From assembly GCA_947484245.1 (NCBI GenBank), contig CANKOT010000099.1, positions 1 to 7,968 on the forward strand: a stretch of 7,968 bases of DNA. Direction: 5' to 3'. The notes beneath the pieces were generated by a model. The model ran no database searches and was not told the origin of the DNA. It saw only the letters and a list, made by a program, of their open reading frames with translations. The DNA is from Comamonadaceae bacterium. GTDB lineage: Bacteria; Pseudomonadota; Gammaproteobacteria; Burkholderiales; Burkholderiaceae. The translations under genes were made by a program, and so were the position numbers. Each line of letters begins with the position of its first letter. Position 1 is the first letter of the stretch. This document shows, in pieces, positions 1-7,227 of the stretch.

Positions 1-5
1 GCCAT
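1..5 (-). CDS. rpoZ: Probable start of rpoZ (RNA polymerase omega subunit), cut by the window edge
   Basis: Only the first five bases (ATGGC on the minus strand) are present. The call rests on three things. An ATG lies 20 bases after the gmk stop. A GGAG ribosome binding site lies at 12-15, with a 6-base spacer. In many proteobacteria, including Burkholderiales, rpoZ directly follows gmk, and its product usually begins Met-Ala, which ATG-GC allows. The omega subunit helps assemble RNA polymerase. The protein itself cannot be read here, so another gene is possible. Confidence 0.5.
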
Positions 6-11
6 GACGGT

Positions 12-15
12 CTCC
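12..15 (-). promoter_or_regulatory. Ribosome binding site for the gene after gmk
   Basis: The minus strand reads GGAG six bases before an ATG. It is the only good Shine-Dalgarno match between the gmk stop and the window edge, and it supports a gene starting at position 5. Confidence 0.5.
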
Positions 16-25
16 GGTAAAAAAA

Positions 26-646
26 TCAGGTGATATGGAGGGATTCGAAAGTTTCGGCACGGGCTCGGTGCTGGGCTACGTATTTCAGTCGCTGAGCGTG
101 CACGATGGCCTTGAGATCAAACAAGGCGCGATCGAAAACTTCGTTGATTATAACGAAGTCGAATTCTTTGACCTGAGCCAACTCAATGGCGGCGTTTTGA
201 AGGCGCAATTCGATGGTTTCGGTGCTGTCTTCCCCGCGGCGCTCCAAACGGCTGCGCAATTCTTCCCAGCTGGGAGGCAGAATGAAGATCAGGATGGCAT
301 TGGCAAAGACCTTTTGGATCTGCATGGCACCTTGATAATCAATTTCAAGAATGACGTCAGAGCCTTGCGTCATGCGCTCTTCCAGCATTTTTTTGGAAGT
401 GCCATAGCGATGGCCATGCACATGGGCCCATTCCACAAAGGCATCGCCTGCCACCATGGCGTCAAACTCTTGTTCGGAGACAAAAAAGTACTCTCGGCCG
501 TGCTTTTCTTGGCCGCGAGGCGCGCGGGTGGTGTGAGACACCGAGGGCAAAACGCGGGAATCTAGCTCCATGAGGGCCTTGACCAGGCTGGACTTGCCCG
601 CTCCGCTGGGGGCGGCTACAACGTAGAGGTTTCCAGGATATTCCAT
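26..646 (-). CDS. gmk: Guanylate kinase
   Basis: This cytoplasmic enzyme phosphorylates GMP (and dGMP) to GDP with ATP, an essential step in guanine nucleotide synthesis and recycling. The 206-residue protein has the usual length. The P-loop APSGAGKS is at residues 12-19. The GMP-binding segment SHTTRAPR is at 37-44, followed by GREYFF at 50-55. The lid and C-terminal core ([17 protein letters not shown], about 122-138) align with memory of the E. coli enzyme throughout. The ATG at 646 gives the MEYPGNL start expected for the Burkholderiales form, but no purine-rich Shine-Dalgarno precedes it. It lies 50 bases downstream of yicC on the same strand, and probable rpoZ follows, so the three are likely one transcript. 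The function is certain. Confidence 0.97.
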   Translation of the reverse strand: MEYPGNLYVVAAPSGAGKSSLVKALMELDSRVLPSVSHTTRAPRGQEKHGREYFFVSEQEFDAMVAGDAFVEWAHVHGHRYGTSKKMLEERMTQGSDVILEIDYQGAMQIQKVFANAILIFILPPSWEELRSRLERRGEDSTETIELRLQNAAIELAQVKEFDFVIINEVFDRALFDLKAIVHAQRLKYVAQHRARAETFESLHIT

Positions 647-696
647 GGCAAGGAGTGTAATGGGGTCTGGGGCTGGTGGTGTGGCAGTCTGGCGAC

Positions 697-1614
697 TTAT
701 TCGATGTTTTGCACCTGCTCACGCATTTGTTCAATCAGCACCTTCATATCGACCGAGATGTTGGTGAGCTCTAGGGCGGCCGATTTGGAGCCCAAGGTGT
801 TGGCCTCGCGGTGCAGTTCTTGAATGAGAAAGTCTAGGCGCTTGCCGATGTCGCCGCCCTTTTTGACCAAACGGCTGAGTTCGTCCAAATGAGACGCCAA
901 TCGCGTGAGTTCTTCCGCCACATCAATGCGAATGGCAAAGGCTGTGGCTTCTGTGAGTGCACGGTCTTTGGCCACGTCTGACGAAACAGTGCCTTCTGAC
1001 AAAGCCATGGCTTCGTTCCAACGGTCAATGAAGCGCTGGCGCTGCTGCTCAACCAATTGGGGCAAGAGGGGGGCCGCTTGTGACGCCAAATTGCGCAATT
1101 GGCCAATGCGGTCTTGCAGCATGTCGGCCAAGCGTGCGCCTTCTCTGGCGCGAGCGTCTTTGAGGGCTTTGACGGCTTGGGTGGCCAAGGGCATGAGATC
1201 GGCTTCGTTCAGACCGGTGCCAGACTTTTCGTGAGAAGCCAGTTTGATGACATCCGACACGCTGAGGTCGCGAGCCCCTGGCAGCCAACTCTGGATTTTG
1301 TTTTGGAGGCTGAGCAGTTTTTGGAGTGTGCCAATGGACGGGTCGGCAAGGTCGGTATCTTGGTTGCTGTGATAAACCGCGCGAACTTCGACCTTGCCAC
1401 GTTTGATGTGCTGTGTGATGTGCTCCCGAAGGGCGGGCTCAGTGTGGCGCAACTCGTCGGGCAGGCGAAAACTCAGATCTAAAAAACGGCTGTTGACCGA
1501 TCGAATTTCCAAGCCAAAACGGACCGATGTGGAGGCTGAGCCTTGGCCGTTGGCCTCTTCGGTCGGTGTGCTGGATTGCACACTGGCATACCCGGTCATA
1601 CTGTAAACTGGCAT
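697..1614 (-). CDS. yicC: YicC-family endoribonuclease
   Basis: This is a member of the YicC/YloC family. The E. coli homologue is an endoribonuclease that has been linked to turnover of small RNAs such as RyhB, and the family is also tied to stationary-phase fitness. The 305-residue protein has the YicC N-terminal signature SMTGYA at 5-10, [11 protein letters not shown] at 36-46 and RLPDELR at 50-56. The DUF1732 C-terminal block [20 protein letters not shown] begins at about residue 257. It is slightly longer than the E. coli protein (about 287), partly through a Ser/Thr/Gly-rich loop at about 13-29. A weak AGAAAG-type binding site precedes the ATG at 1614. The gene is upstream of gmk, a common pairing, and diverges from rph, another RNA-processing gene. 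Whether its RNA targets are conserved in this organism is unknown. Confidence 0.93.
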   Translation of the reverse strand: MPVYSMTGYASVQSSTPTEEANGQGSASTSVRFGLEIRSVNSRFLDLSFRLPDELRHTEPALREHITQHIKRGKVEVRAVYHSNQDTDLADPSIGTLQKLLSLQNKIQSWLPGARDLSVSDVIKLASHEKSGTGLNEADLMPLATQAVKALKDARAREGARLADMLQDRIGQLRNLASQAAPLLPQLVEQQRQRFIDRWNEAMALSEGTVSSDVAKDRALTEATAFAIRIDVAEELTRLASHLDELSRLVKKGGDIGKRLDFLIQELHREANTLGSKSAALELTNISVDMKVLIEQMREQVQNIE

Positions 1615-1684
1615 TGATTCTTTCTAGGGTACGGCAGTAAAGCCTAATTGGCTCCATTATCTCAAACTTAAACATTGCCTCACC
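1615..1684. promoter_or_regulatory. Divergent promoter region between yicC and rph
   Basis: This 70-bp gap lies between two divergent operons and so must hold, or overlap, promoters for both. On the minus strand a GATAAT hexamer, read from the complement of CCATTATCTC near 1656, resembles a -10 box, but no good -35 box sits 16-18 bp upstream of it. No convincing plus-strand promoter is visible. The plus-strand start at 1685 also lacks a Shine-Dalgarno sequence. The assignment follows from gene layout rather than from clear motifs. Confidence 0.35.
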
Positions 1685-2443
1685 ATGACCAGCACTTCCT
1701 CACCATTCAAACGCGCTCATGAGCGGCAGCAAAATCAATTGCGAGCTGTTCGGATCACTCGCGGCTACACCGTGCACGCAGAAGGCTCTGTGCTCATTGA
1801 ATTTGGCGATACCCGTGTTTTGTGCACCGCCTCGGTGGAAGAAAAAGTACCAGGTCACAAAAAGGGCAGCGGCGAAGGCTGGGTCACAGCCGAATATGGC
1901 ATGTTGCCCCGAGCAACGCACACTCGCGGCGATCGCGAAGCCGCCCGCGGCAAACAAAGTGGCCGAACGCAAGAAATTCAACGCCTCATTGGCCGCTCGA
2001 TGCGTGCCGTGTTCGATTTGAAAAAACTGGGTGAGCGAACCATCCACCTCGATTGTGATGTGCTGCAAGCCGATGGCGGTACGCGCACGGCCAGCATCAC
2101 TGGCGCTTTTGTGGCGGCACAAGATGCAGTTGACTGGCTTATGCATCAGGGCAAATTAACCGAGTCGCCTATTTTGGATTCGGTGGCCGCCATTTCGGTG
2201 GGCTTGAAAGAGGGCACCGCTTTGCTCGATTTAGATTACAACGAAGACTCTTCTTGCGACACCGACATGAACGTGGTGATGACGGGTGCAGGCAATTTTG
2301 TGGAAGTGCAGGGCACCGCAGAAGGCGTGGCCTTTACACGCAAAGAAATGGACAGTTTGCTGGGTTTGGCCGAGAAAGGCATTGCCGAGTTAGTGCAATT
2401 GCAAAAGCAATCGCGTCAAACGCACCTGCACGCCGGAGCTTGA
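1685..2443 (+). CDS. rph: Ribonuclease PH
   Basis: RNase PH is a phosphate-dependent 3'-5' exoribonuclease that trims the 3' ends of tRNA precursors and structured RNAs, acting as a ring-shaped hexamer. The 252-residue protein shows the family blocks in order: [20 protein letters not shown] at 31-50, [16 protein letters not shown] at 66-81, [14 protein letters not shown] at 92-105, phosphate-binding [14 protein letters not shown] at 128-141, and [15 protein letters not shown] at 187-201 with the conserved acidic residues D188 and D194. It is about 10 residues longer at the N terminus than the E. coli protein, a short Ser/Thr-rich extension. The ATG at 1685 has no recognisable Shine-Dalgarno before it, and no in-frame Met lies before the conserved core. 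It is first in a plus-strand operon, with rdgB four bases downstream. Confidence 0.97.
   Translation: MTSTSSPFKRAHERQQNQLRAVRITRGYTVHAEGSVLIEFGDTRVLCTASVEEKVPGHKKGSGEGWVTAEYGMLPRATHTRGDREAARGKQSGRTQEIQRLIGRSMRAVFDLKKLGERTIHLDCDVLQADGGTRTASITGAFVAAQDAVDWLMHQGKLTESPILDSVAAISVGLKEGTALLDLDYNEDSSCDTDMNVVMTGAGNFVEVQGTAEGVAFTRKEMDSLLGLAEKGIAELVQLQKQSRQTHLHAGA
2435..2438 (+). promoter_or_regulatory. Ribosome binding site for rdgB
   Basis: GGAG lies inside the last codons of rph, nine bases before the rdgB ATG at 2448. Placement inside the preceding gene, with only four bases between stop and start, suggests that translation of the two genes is coupled. It supports the first Met over the second at 2454. 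Confidence 0.6.
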
Positions 2444-2447
2444 TCTC

Positions 2448-3050
2448 ATGAAGATGGTTTTGGCGTCTAACAACGCCGGTAAATTGGCCGAATTGCAAAC
2501 CATGTTTGGCGCACTCAATGTGCAACTGGTGCGGCAGTCTGAGTTGAATATTTCGGAAGCCGAAGAGCCCTACAAAACATTTGTCGAAAATGCACTGGCC
2601 AAAGCACGCCATGCCTCCGCGCACAGTGGTTTGCCAGCTGTCGCCGACGATGCGGGCTTGTGCATTGATGCATTTGGCGGGCTGCCGGGTGTTGACACGG
2701 CTTACTACTGCACACAGTTTGGCTACGAAAAATCGGATGCCAACAATGTGAGGGCGGTGCTTGAGCAAATGGCTTCTGTTGACAATCGCCGTGCGGCCAT
2801 GGTGAGTACCTTGGTGGCTGTGAGGTCTGCATTTGACCCCGAACCCTTGATTGCTGTCGGTCGTGTGGTGGTAGACATTGCACGCGAGCCTGCGGGCGCC
2901 AATGGGTTTGGCTTCGACCCGGTTTTGTTCTTGCCAGAGTTTGGGCAAACTTTTGCACAGCTGCCAGTTGATGTGAAAAATGCCAACAGCCATCGCGGCC
3001 GGTCTTCTTTGGCCATGGTGGCACTGATGCGCGAACGCTGGGGGCTTTGA
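2448..3050 (+). CDS. rdgB: Non-canonical purine NTP pyrophosphatase (RdgB/HAM1 family)
   Basis: RdgB hydrolyses dITP, XTP and related deaminated purine triphosphates to monophosphate plus pyrophosphate, keeping damaged bases out of DNA and RNA. The 200-residue protein has the usual length. The N-terminal LASNNAGKLAEL at 5-16 forms the phosphate-binding start, FVENALAKARHA is at 45-56, the metal-binding DDAGL is at 67-71, GANGFGFDP is at 150-158 and the base-recognition KNANSHRG is at 177-184. The segment after PGV (81-92, DTAYYCTQFGYE) differs from the SARYAG of E. coli, a variation I remember from Burkholderiales homologues. It is translated with rph and hemW: the rph stop is four bases upstream and the hemW start directly abuts its TGA. 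Confidence 0.96.
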   Translation: MKMVLASNNAGKLAELQTMFGALNVQLVRQSELNISEAEEPYKTFVENALAKARHASAHSGLPAVADDAGLCIDAFGGLPGVDTAYYCTQFGYEKSDANNVRAVLEQMASVDNRRAAMVSTLVAVRSAFDPEPLIAVGRVVVDIAREPAGANGFGFDPVLFLPEFGQTFAQLPVDVKNANSHRGRSSLAMVALMRERWGL

Positions 3051-4268
3051 ATGAAGCAAGCCTTTGACGTGGTGCATGCTATGCGGCCCGGCCTGCTTCA
3101 GCTGCAGTCCTTGCCACCCCTTTCTTTGTATGTGCATTTGCCATGGTGCATTCAAAAATGCCCGTATTGCGATTTCAATTCGCATGAATGGCGCGACCCT
3201 TCTCAAAGCATGCCCGAAGCGCGCTACATCGATGCCCTCATTGCCGATTTAGAGACCAGTCTGCCGCTCATTTGGGGGCGACCCGTTCACAGTGTTTTTA
3301 TTGGGGGGGGCACGCCGAGCTTGTTCACACCCCACAGCATCGATCGCCTCATCAGTGCCATCAGAGCCCGCTTGCCTTTGGAGGCCGAGGCCGAGATTAC
3401 CCTTGAAGCCAACCCAGGCACCTTTGAGAAAGATCGCTTCAAAGCCTTTAGGGCGGCAGGTGTGACGCGTTTGTCCATTGGTGTGCAGAGCTTCAATGAT
3501 GCGCACCTCAAAGCGCTGGGCCGCGTGCACAATCGCGATCAAGCCATGGCCGCCATTGAAGAGGCGCAGACTGCCTTTGAGACCTTCAATTTGGATTTGA
3601 TGTACGCCTTGCCCGGTCAAACCCTGCTCGAATTAAAGCAGGACGTTGAAACAGCATTGAGTTTCAAGCCGCCCCACATTTCCATTTACCACCTGACCAT
3701 AGAACCCAATACCTTGTTTGCCAAGCACCCACCGGTGTTGCCAGAAGAGGACGATGCCTACGCCATGATGGACTTGATCACGGAGATGACAGGACAGCAT
3801 GGTTTACAGAGGTACGAGGTGTCTGCTTACGCCAAGCCAGGTCACCAGTGCTGGCACAACCTCAACTACTGGCAGTTTGGCGACTACTTGGGCATTGGTG
3901 CTGGCGCTCACAGCAAGCTCAGTTTTGCGCATCGCATTGCTCGGCAAGTTCGCTTTAGAGAGCCTCAGCTTTACATGGCGCAGGCGCTGAAGGGTGAGCC
4001 AGCAACGCAGCATGAAGAAGTATCGCGCGAAGACTTGCCCTTCGAGTACATGCTCAATTCTTTGAGATTGAAAGAGGGTTTCAGTTTGACCGATTTCATG
4101 GCCCGCACCGGCTTGGCCGTGACAGCCATCCAAAAGGGTTTGGCACAGGCAGAAGCCAAAGGTTTGATCCAGCGCGATATGGCCCATGTCGAGCCTACCG
4201 AAAGAGGGTTTGATTTTCTAAGTGATCTGCAAGAACTGTTCTTGGCAGAGCCTCGAAAAGAGCCTTAA
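3051..4268 (+). CDS. hemW: Radical SAM heme chaperone HemW
   Basis: HemW is a radical-SAM-fold protein that binds heme and hands it to target hemoproteins such as respiratory enzymes. It was long misannotated as the anaerobic coproporphyrinogen oxidase HemN. The 405-residue protein has the 4Fe-4S motif C33-IQK-C37-PY-C40-DF; the residue two after the last Cys is Phe. HemN carries a fourth Cys there, so HemW is the right call. Further motifs are GGGTPSLF at 85-92, LEANPGT at 118-124, GVQSF at 144-148, DLMYALPGQT at 182-191 and, in the C-terminal domain, HNLNYW at 269-274 with GIGAGAHS at 281-288. The ATG immediately follows the rdgB TGA. A later Met at codon 11 is possible as the start, since the first 20 residues are not conserved. 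The gene ends the operon and converges on the regulator at 4296. Confidence 0.95.
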   Translation: MKQAFDVVHAMRPGLLQLQSLPPLSLYVHLPWCIQKCPYCDFNSHEWRDPSQSMPEARYIDALIADLETSLPLIWGRPVHSVFIGGGTPSLFTPHSIDRLISAIRARLPLEAEAEITLEANPGTFEKDRFKAFRAAGVTRLSIGVQSFNDAHLKALGRVHNRDQAMAAIEEAQTAFETFNLDLMYALPGQTLLELKQDVETALSFKPPHISIYHLTIEPNTLFAKHPPVLPEEDDAYAMMDLITEMTGQHGLQRYEVSAYAKPGHQCWHNLNYWQFGDYLGIGAGAHSKLSFAHRIARQVRFREPQLYMAQALKGEPATQHEEVSREDLPFEYMLNSLRLKEGFSLTDFMARTGLAVTAIQKGLAQAEAKGLIQRDMAHVEPTERGFDFLSDLQELFLAEPRKEP

Positions 4269-4304
4269 AAAGAAGCTTAGAAACCTGCCTGTTAGTCAAA
4301 CAGG
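4266..4304 (-). terminator. Possible weak terminator between convergent hemW and the MarR-like gene
   Basis: A perfect 6-bp inverted repeat, CCTGTT (4288-4293) and AACAGG (4299-4304), encloses a 5-base loop that contains the stop codon of the minus-strand regulator. Two G-U pairs could lengthen the stem. On the minus strand a CTTTTT run follows, but about ten bases after the stem, which is far for a classical intrinsic terminator. On the plus strand no T tract follows. The 27-bp convergent gap is where termination is expected, so the call is plausible but weak. Confidence 0.35.
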
Positions 4305-4664
4305 TGAGGCAACGGCAGTGTTCATTTTCTTACCGAAGTCGCCAAACATCGCCATGGTTTTGTCCGTCGGGATAAGGTATTTGGCGCGCTTGTCATCAGG
4401 TTGGTTAAAGGTCTTTAACAAATCTTTTTGACGCAGGCGCGTGATGCGCTTGTGCAAAGTGGCGGGTGAGCCTAAATGCGTTAAGCCAATGGCTTCACGA
4501 ACGGTCATGACACGGTTTTCATACCAACGCAGCACAATTTCTTCAAGCAAAGCTTTTTCATTGGCGTCTAACTGCGGCGCGTCTGGCAATTGTTGAACTG
4601 CTTTGGCCAATTGCAAAAACCGCATGTATGCAATGGCTGTGGCTGATTTGTTGTTTGAATACAT
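4296..4664 (-). CDS. Small MarR-like winged-helix transcriptional regulator
   Basis: This 122-residue protein is a predicted DNA-binding regulator. The central and C-terminal parts resemble a MarR-type winged helix. Helices span about 34-61 (ending VREAIGLTHL). The recognition helix region SPATLHKRITRLRQKDLL is at 66-83. The wing contains the PDDKRAKYLIPT stretch at 89-100, with the Asp-x-Arg feature typical of MarR wings. The long flanking dimerisation helices of full-size MarR proteins (about 140-150 residues) are reduced. The ATG at 4664 was chosen over a TTG six bases upstream; neither has a good Shine-Dalgarno. The gene lies 81 bases downstream of the molybdenum hydroxylase gene on the same strand, so it might regulate it, but a likely terminator separates them and the target is unknown. 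I remember similar 'hypothetical' regulators from Comamonadaceae but no named function. Confidence 0.8.
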   Translation of the reverse strand: MYSNNKSATAIAYMRFLQLAKAVQQLPDAPQLDANEKALLEEIVLRWYENRVMTVREAIGLTHLGSPATLHKRITRLRQKDLLKTFNQPDDKRAKYLIPTDKTMAMFGDFGKKMNTAVASPV

Positions 4665-4683
4665 ACCCAATTCTATAAGCTGT

Positions 4684-4713
4684 ATTTAAATTTTTGCTAA
4701 GAAAGCATCACAA
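4684..4713 (-). promoter_or_regulatory. Weak candidate sigma-70 promoter for the MarR-like gene
   Basis: On the minus strand a TTGTGA box (4713-4708) lies 18 bp before TTAAAT (4689-4684), each matching four of six consensus bases. Transcription would begin near 4677, giving a leader of about 13 bases to the ATG. A second option, TTAGCA with 17 bp to TATAGA (4677-4672), would give an almost leaderless message. The surrounding 75 bp are very A+T-rich, so chance matches are likely. Confidence 0.3.
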
Positions 4714-4718
4714 AATTT

Positions 4719-4736
4719 AAAAAACTTGATTCAAGT
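4719..4736 (-). terminator. 13-bp palindrome plus T tract after the molybdenum hydroxylase gene
   Basis: The arms ACTTGA (4724-4729) and TCAAGT (4731-4736) form a perfect inverted repeat around one central base. On the minus strand it begins nine bases after the stop of the large gene and is followed directly by a run of six T residues (the first shared with the arm). That is the layout of an intrinsic terminator. The stem is A+T-rich and only 4-5 bp with a realistic loop, so it would be weak. The same palindrome could instead be an operator for the downstream MarR-like regulator. Confidence 0.45.
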
Positions 4737-4745
4737 AAACATTTC

Positions 4746-7091
4746 TCACATTGCTTGAAGCTGTTCCCATAGGCGGAATGGTGTCATGGGCATTTGAATT
4801 TTGCTGGCTTGCTGGCCCCGACCATTTCTTGCAAAAGCATCTGCCACCGCATTGACCACGCAGGGGGTAGCCCCAATGGTGCCCAGCTCGCCAACGCCCT
4901 TCACGCCCAAGACATTGTTGGTACTTGGCACGGTTTGATTTGTAAATGTATGGAACATTTGCGGCATGATGTCGGCGCGAGGGGCGGCATAGTCCATCAA
5001 ACTGCCAGTGAGCAATTGACCGCTTTCTGCATCGTAGACCAAGCCCTCTAAAAAGGCTTGCCCCAAGCCTTGCACCGCACCACCGTCAAGCTGGCCTTCC
5101 ACAATCATCGGGTTGACGATGCGGCCGGCATCGTTCATGGAGGTGTACGACACCACTTTGGTTTCACCCGTCTGGGGGTTGAGTTCAATTTCGCAAATAT
5201 GACAGCCATTGGGCCAAGTAGGTCCGCTGGCAGTGGTGCTTGATTGAACTTCAATGCGGGCGTCTGGCTGGCGCTTGGCCAAGTCGGCCAAAGAAATTTG
5301 GAGGTCAGTGCCTTTGACGCTGAACTTCCCCCCTTGGTAAGTCAAATCTGCAGGCGATGCTTCTAAGGCCTGACCTGCCAAATCGCGTGCCTTGTCCAAG
5401 GTTTTTTCTGCGCCCACACGCATGGCTGAGCCCCCCGTAAAGAGGGACCGGGAGCCTGCGCTGCCAAAGCCGTTGGCCCGGTCGGTATCGCCCAATACAA
5501 CGCGAACCTGAGAAATGTCAACGCCAAACACATCGACCACCAATTGGGCCAGCGATGTGGCAATACCTTGTCCCATGGCATTGACGGCAGAGGCCACCTC
5601 AATCATGCCATCGGCCAAAATTTGAACCTGCACGTTTTCTTCGAGTGCATTGCCACCCGTCCACTCCAAGAAAGTGGCAATGCCCAAACCGCGCCACAAG
5701 CCTTGCGCCTTGGATGCCGCTTCCCTTTTGGCAAAACCATGCCAGTCAGCTTTTTCCAAAGCCTCATTCATGATCATTTCAAAAGCACCCGTGTCGTACA
5801 CCTGACCCATGGGGTTTTTGTAGGGCATTTGTTCGGGCTTGACGAAGTTTTTGCGACGCAGTTCGACGCGGTCAATGCCGCTGACCCGTGCAGCCTCGTC
5901 CAACAAACGCTCCATGTTGTAAATGGCTTCAGGGCGACCTGCACCACGGTAAGCGCCGGTACTTGCGGTATTGGTCATCACGCCCGTGAAGTGGTAATCA
6001 ATGGTTTGAATGTCATACACACTGCTTTGCACCCAAGGGCCAATGAGCATTTGGATGGCGAGGCCGGTCATGGTGGGGTAGGCACCCACATTGGCCAAAG
6101 TTTCAATTCGCAAGCCCAGAATTTTGCCGTCTTGTGCCAAGGCCAAAGACGCTTTGGTTTGAATGTCGCGGCCGTGTGCGCTGCTCAAAAATTCTTCGCT
6201 GCGGTCGGCAATCCATTTCACTGGCCGGGCTAAAGTGTGTGCACAAAAAGCAGTGACCACGTCTTCTGCATAGGCGCCTGTTTTCATGCCAAAACCACCG
6301 CCCACATCGCCTACAAGGACGCGGACTTTTTCTTTGTCAATGCCAATCAGATCAGAAACGGTGGTGCGAACGCCGGATGGCATCTGAGTGCTCATGCGAA
6401 TGGTCAGCCGACCGTTTTCTGGGTAGGCCAACACGCTTCGGGGTTCAATGGCCAGAGCGGCGACGCGCTGGTTCACAATGTCCAAATGAACCACATGTGC
6501 GGCTTGTGCAAAGGCCGCTTGGGTGGCCGCGATGTCGCCATAGCGAGTTTCTGCCACGCGGTTGTCGGGCGCTTCGGTGAATAAAGGGGCATTGGGCGCC
6601 AATGCATCGGCCAAGGTGCTTGCACTTTGCAAGGGGTCAAACTCAATCTGAATGGCCTCAGCTGCATTGCGCGCGTTTTCTTCAGTGTCAGCCACAACCG
6701 CCGCGATGGGTTCTCCCACGAATCGAACGGTGTCTGTGGCCAGGGGGTAGCGTGTGGTGGAAGACAAGGCGCCACCATCTGCCCGTTTGAAGTTCATGGG
6801 ACGGGCCATAGGCTTGACGCCTGCCACCAAGAGGTCTTGACCTGTTATGAGGCCATAGACGCCCGGCATGGCCTTGGCAGCGATGGTGTCTAGACGGGTA
6901 ATTTTGGCGTGTGGATAGGGGGAGCGAAGGAAAACCAAATAAGACTGACCGGGCAGAGTGACGTCGTTGGTGTACTGACCTGCGCCTAAAAGGAGCTGCT
7001 GGTCTTCCAGTCGTTTGACCGATTTGCCGCTGCCAAAGCGGGTGGTCTCGGGTGATGAATCTAAAGATGAGGTGGCAAAAGCTTGGTTCAC
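4746..7091 (-). CDS. Molybdenum hydroxylase catalytic subunit (xanthine dehydrogenase / CoxL family, form II)
   Basis: This is the large, molybdopterin-cytosine-dinucleotide-binding subunit of a molybdenum hydroxylase, the part that oxidises a substrate (often a purine, aldehyde, aromatic or N-heterocycle) with oxygen from water. The 781-residue protein has the normal length. An N-terminal 'a/b hammerhead' domain spans about 27-155. Cofactor loops follow: GGGFGMK at 264-270, AYRGAGRPEA at 380-389, MGQGIATSLAQ at 506-516, GSAGSRS at 543-549, and GVGELG at 732-737 with the likely catalytic Glu735. AYRGAGR marks the form II class, not true CO dehydrogenase (AYRCSFR). The GTG start at 7091 was chosen because AAGGAG lies nine bases upstream and the protein then begins just before the conserved RLEDQQLLLGAGQYTND. 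The usual FeS and FAD subunit genes are absent on both sides, so electron partners and substrate are unknown. Confidence 0.93.
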   Translation of the reverse strand: MNQAFATSSLDSSPETTRFGSGKSVKRLEDQQLLLGAGQYTNDVTLPGQSYLVFLRSPYPHAKITRLDTIAAKAMPGVYGLITGQDLLVAGVKPMARPMNFKRADGGALSSTTRYPLATDTVRFVGEPIAAVVADTEENARNAAEAIQIEFDPLQSASTLADALAPNAPLFTEAPDNRVAETRYGDIAATQAAFAQAAHVVHLDIVNQRVAALAIEPRSVLAYPENGRLTIRMSTQMPSGVRTTVSDLIGIDKEKVRVLVGDVGGGFGMKTGAYAEDVVTAFCAHTLARPVKWIADRSEEFLSSAHGRDIQTKASLALAQDGKILGLRIETLANVGAYPTMTGLAIQMLIGPWVQSSVYDIQTIDYHFTGVMTNTASTGAYRGAGRPEAIYNMERLLDEAARVSGIDRVELRRKNFVKPEQMPYKNPMGQVYDTGAFEMIMNEALEKADWHGFAKREAASKAQGLWRGLGIATFLEWTGGNALEENVQVQILADGMIEVASAVNAMGQGIATSLAQLVVDVFGVDISQVRVVLGDTDRANGFGSAGSRSLFTGGSAMRVGAEKTLDKARDLAGQALEASPADLTYQGGKFSVKGTDLQISLADLAKRQPDARIEVQSSTTASGPTWPNGCHICEIELNPQTGETKVVSYTSMNDAGRIVNPMIVEGQLDGGAVQGLGQAFLEGLVYDAESGQLLTGSLMDYAAPRADIMPQMFHTFTNQTVPSTNNVLGVKGVGELGTIGATPCVVNAVADAFARNGRGQQASKIQMPMTPFRLWEQLQAM

Positions 7092-7100
7092 GGACGATTT

Positions 7101-7106
7101 CTCCTT
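7101..7106 (-). promoter_or_regulatory. Strong ribosome binding site that fixes a GTG start
   Basis: The minus strand reads AAGGAG nine bases before the GTG at 7091. It is the best Shine-Dalgarno in the window, and it decides against the in-frame ATG at 7235. That upstream start would add 48 unconserved residues and overlap the divergent gene. Confidence 0.8.
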
Positions 7107-7145
7107 AAAACGCAGTGTAGCTTTGAAGTGTATTTTTTGCTGAAG

Positions 7146-7184
7146 TGGGCGAAAATGGCCCATGACGAGTTGCCGCATGGGCGA
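7146..7184. repeat. Overlapping inverted and direct repeats in the divergent gap
   Basis: TGGGCGA occurs at 7146-7152 and again at 7178-7184, start to start 32 bp, close to three helical turns. Between them GCCCATG (7158-7164) is complementary to both: TGGGC/GCCCA pairs across a 7-base gap, and GCCCATG/CATGGGC (7176-7182) pairs perfectly across 11 bases. The two pairings exclude each other. The cluster lies between the molybdenum hydroxylase gene and the divergent membrane-protein gene, so a shared operator is the simplest reading. A binding protein cannot be named. Confidence 0.6.
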
Positions 7185-7198
7185 CAGTTGGGTAGGAT
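7170..7198 (+). promoter_or_regulatory. Candidate sigma-70 promoter for the membrane protein gene
   Basis: TTGCCG (7170-7175) and TAGGAT (7193-7198) are separated by exactly 17 bp, and each matches four of six consensus bases. Transcription would start near 7205, giving a leader of about 23 bases to the GTG at 7228. The right-hand TGGGCGA/CATGGGC repeat sits inside the spacer, so a protein bound there would block the promoter. Confidence 0.4.
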
Positions 7199-7227
7199 GA
7201 TGACAAATTGACGAAGTGAGGTTTGCT

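Noticed and set aside
35..565. 176-codon plus-strand open frame
   Set aside because: It is the antisense shadow of gmk, with no recognisable domain and no sign of independent selection.
2334..3206. Long 290-codon open frame on the minus strand
   Set aside because: It lies antisense to rdgB and parts of rph and hemW, whose protein motifs are unmistakable. The antisense translation is His/Arg/Gln-rich with no recognisable domain.
3051..4268. Oxygen-independent coproporphyrinogen oxidase HemN
   Set aside because: The motif is CxxxCxxCxF, lacking the fourth cysteine of HemN, and the length and C-terminal HNLNYW block fit HemW.
5544..6233. 229-codon plus-strand open frame
   Set aside because: It is antisense to the molybdenum hydroxylase gene, histidine-rich and low in recognisable structure, a usual shadow of this codon use.
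4746..7091. True aerobic CO dehydrogenase (CoxL form I)
   Set aside because: The active-site loop reads AYRGAGR. Form I enzymes that oxidise CO carry AYRCSFR with the copper-binding cysteine, which is missing here.
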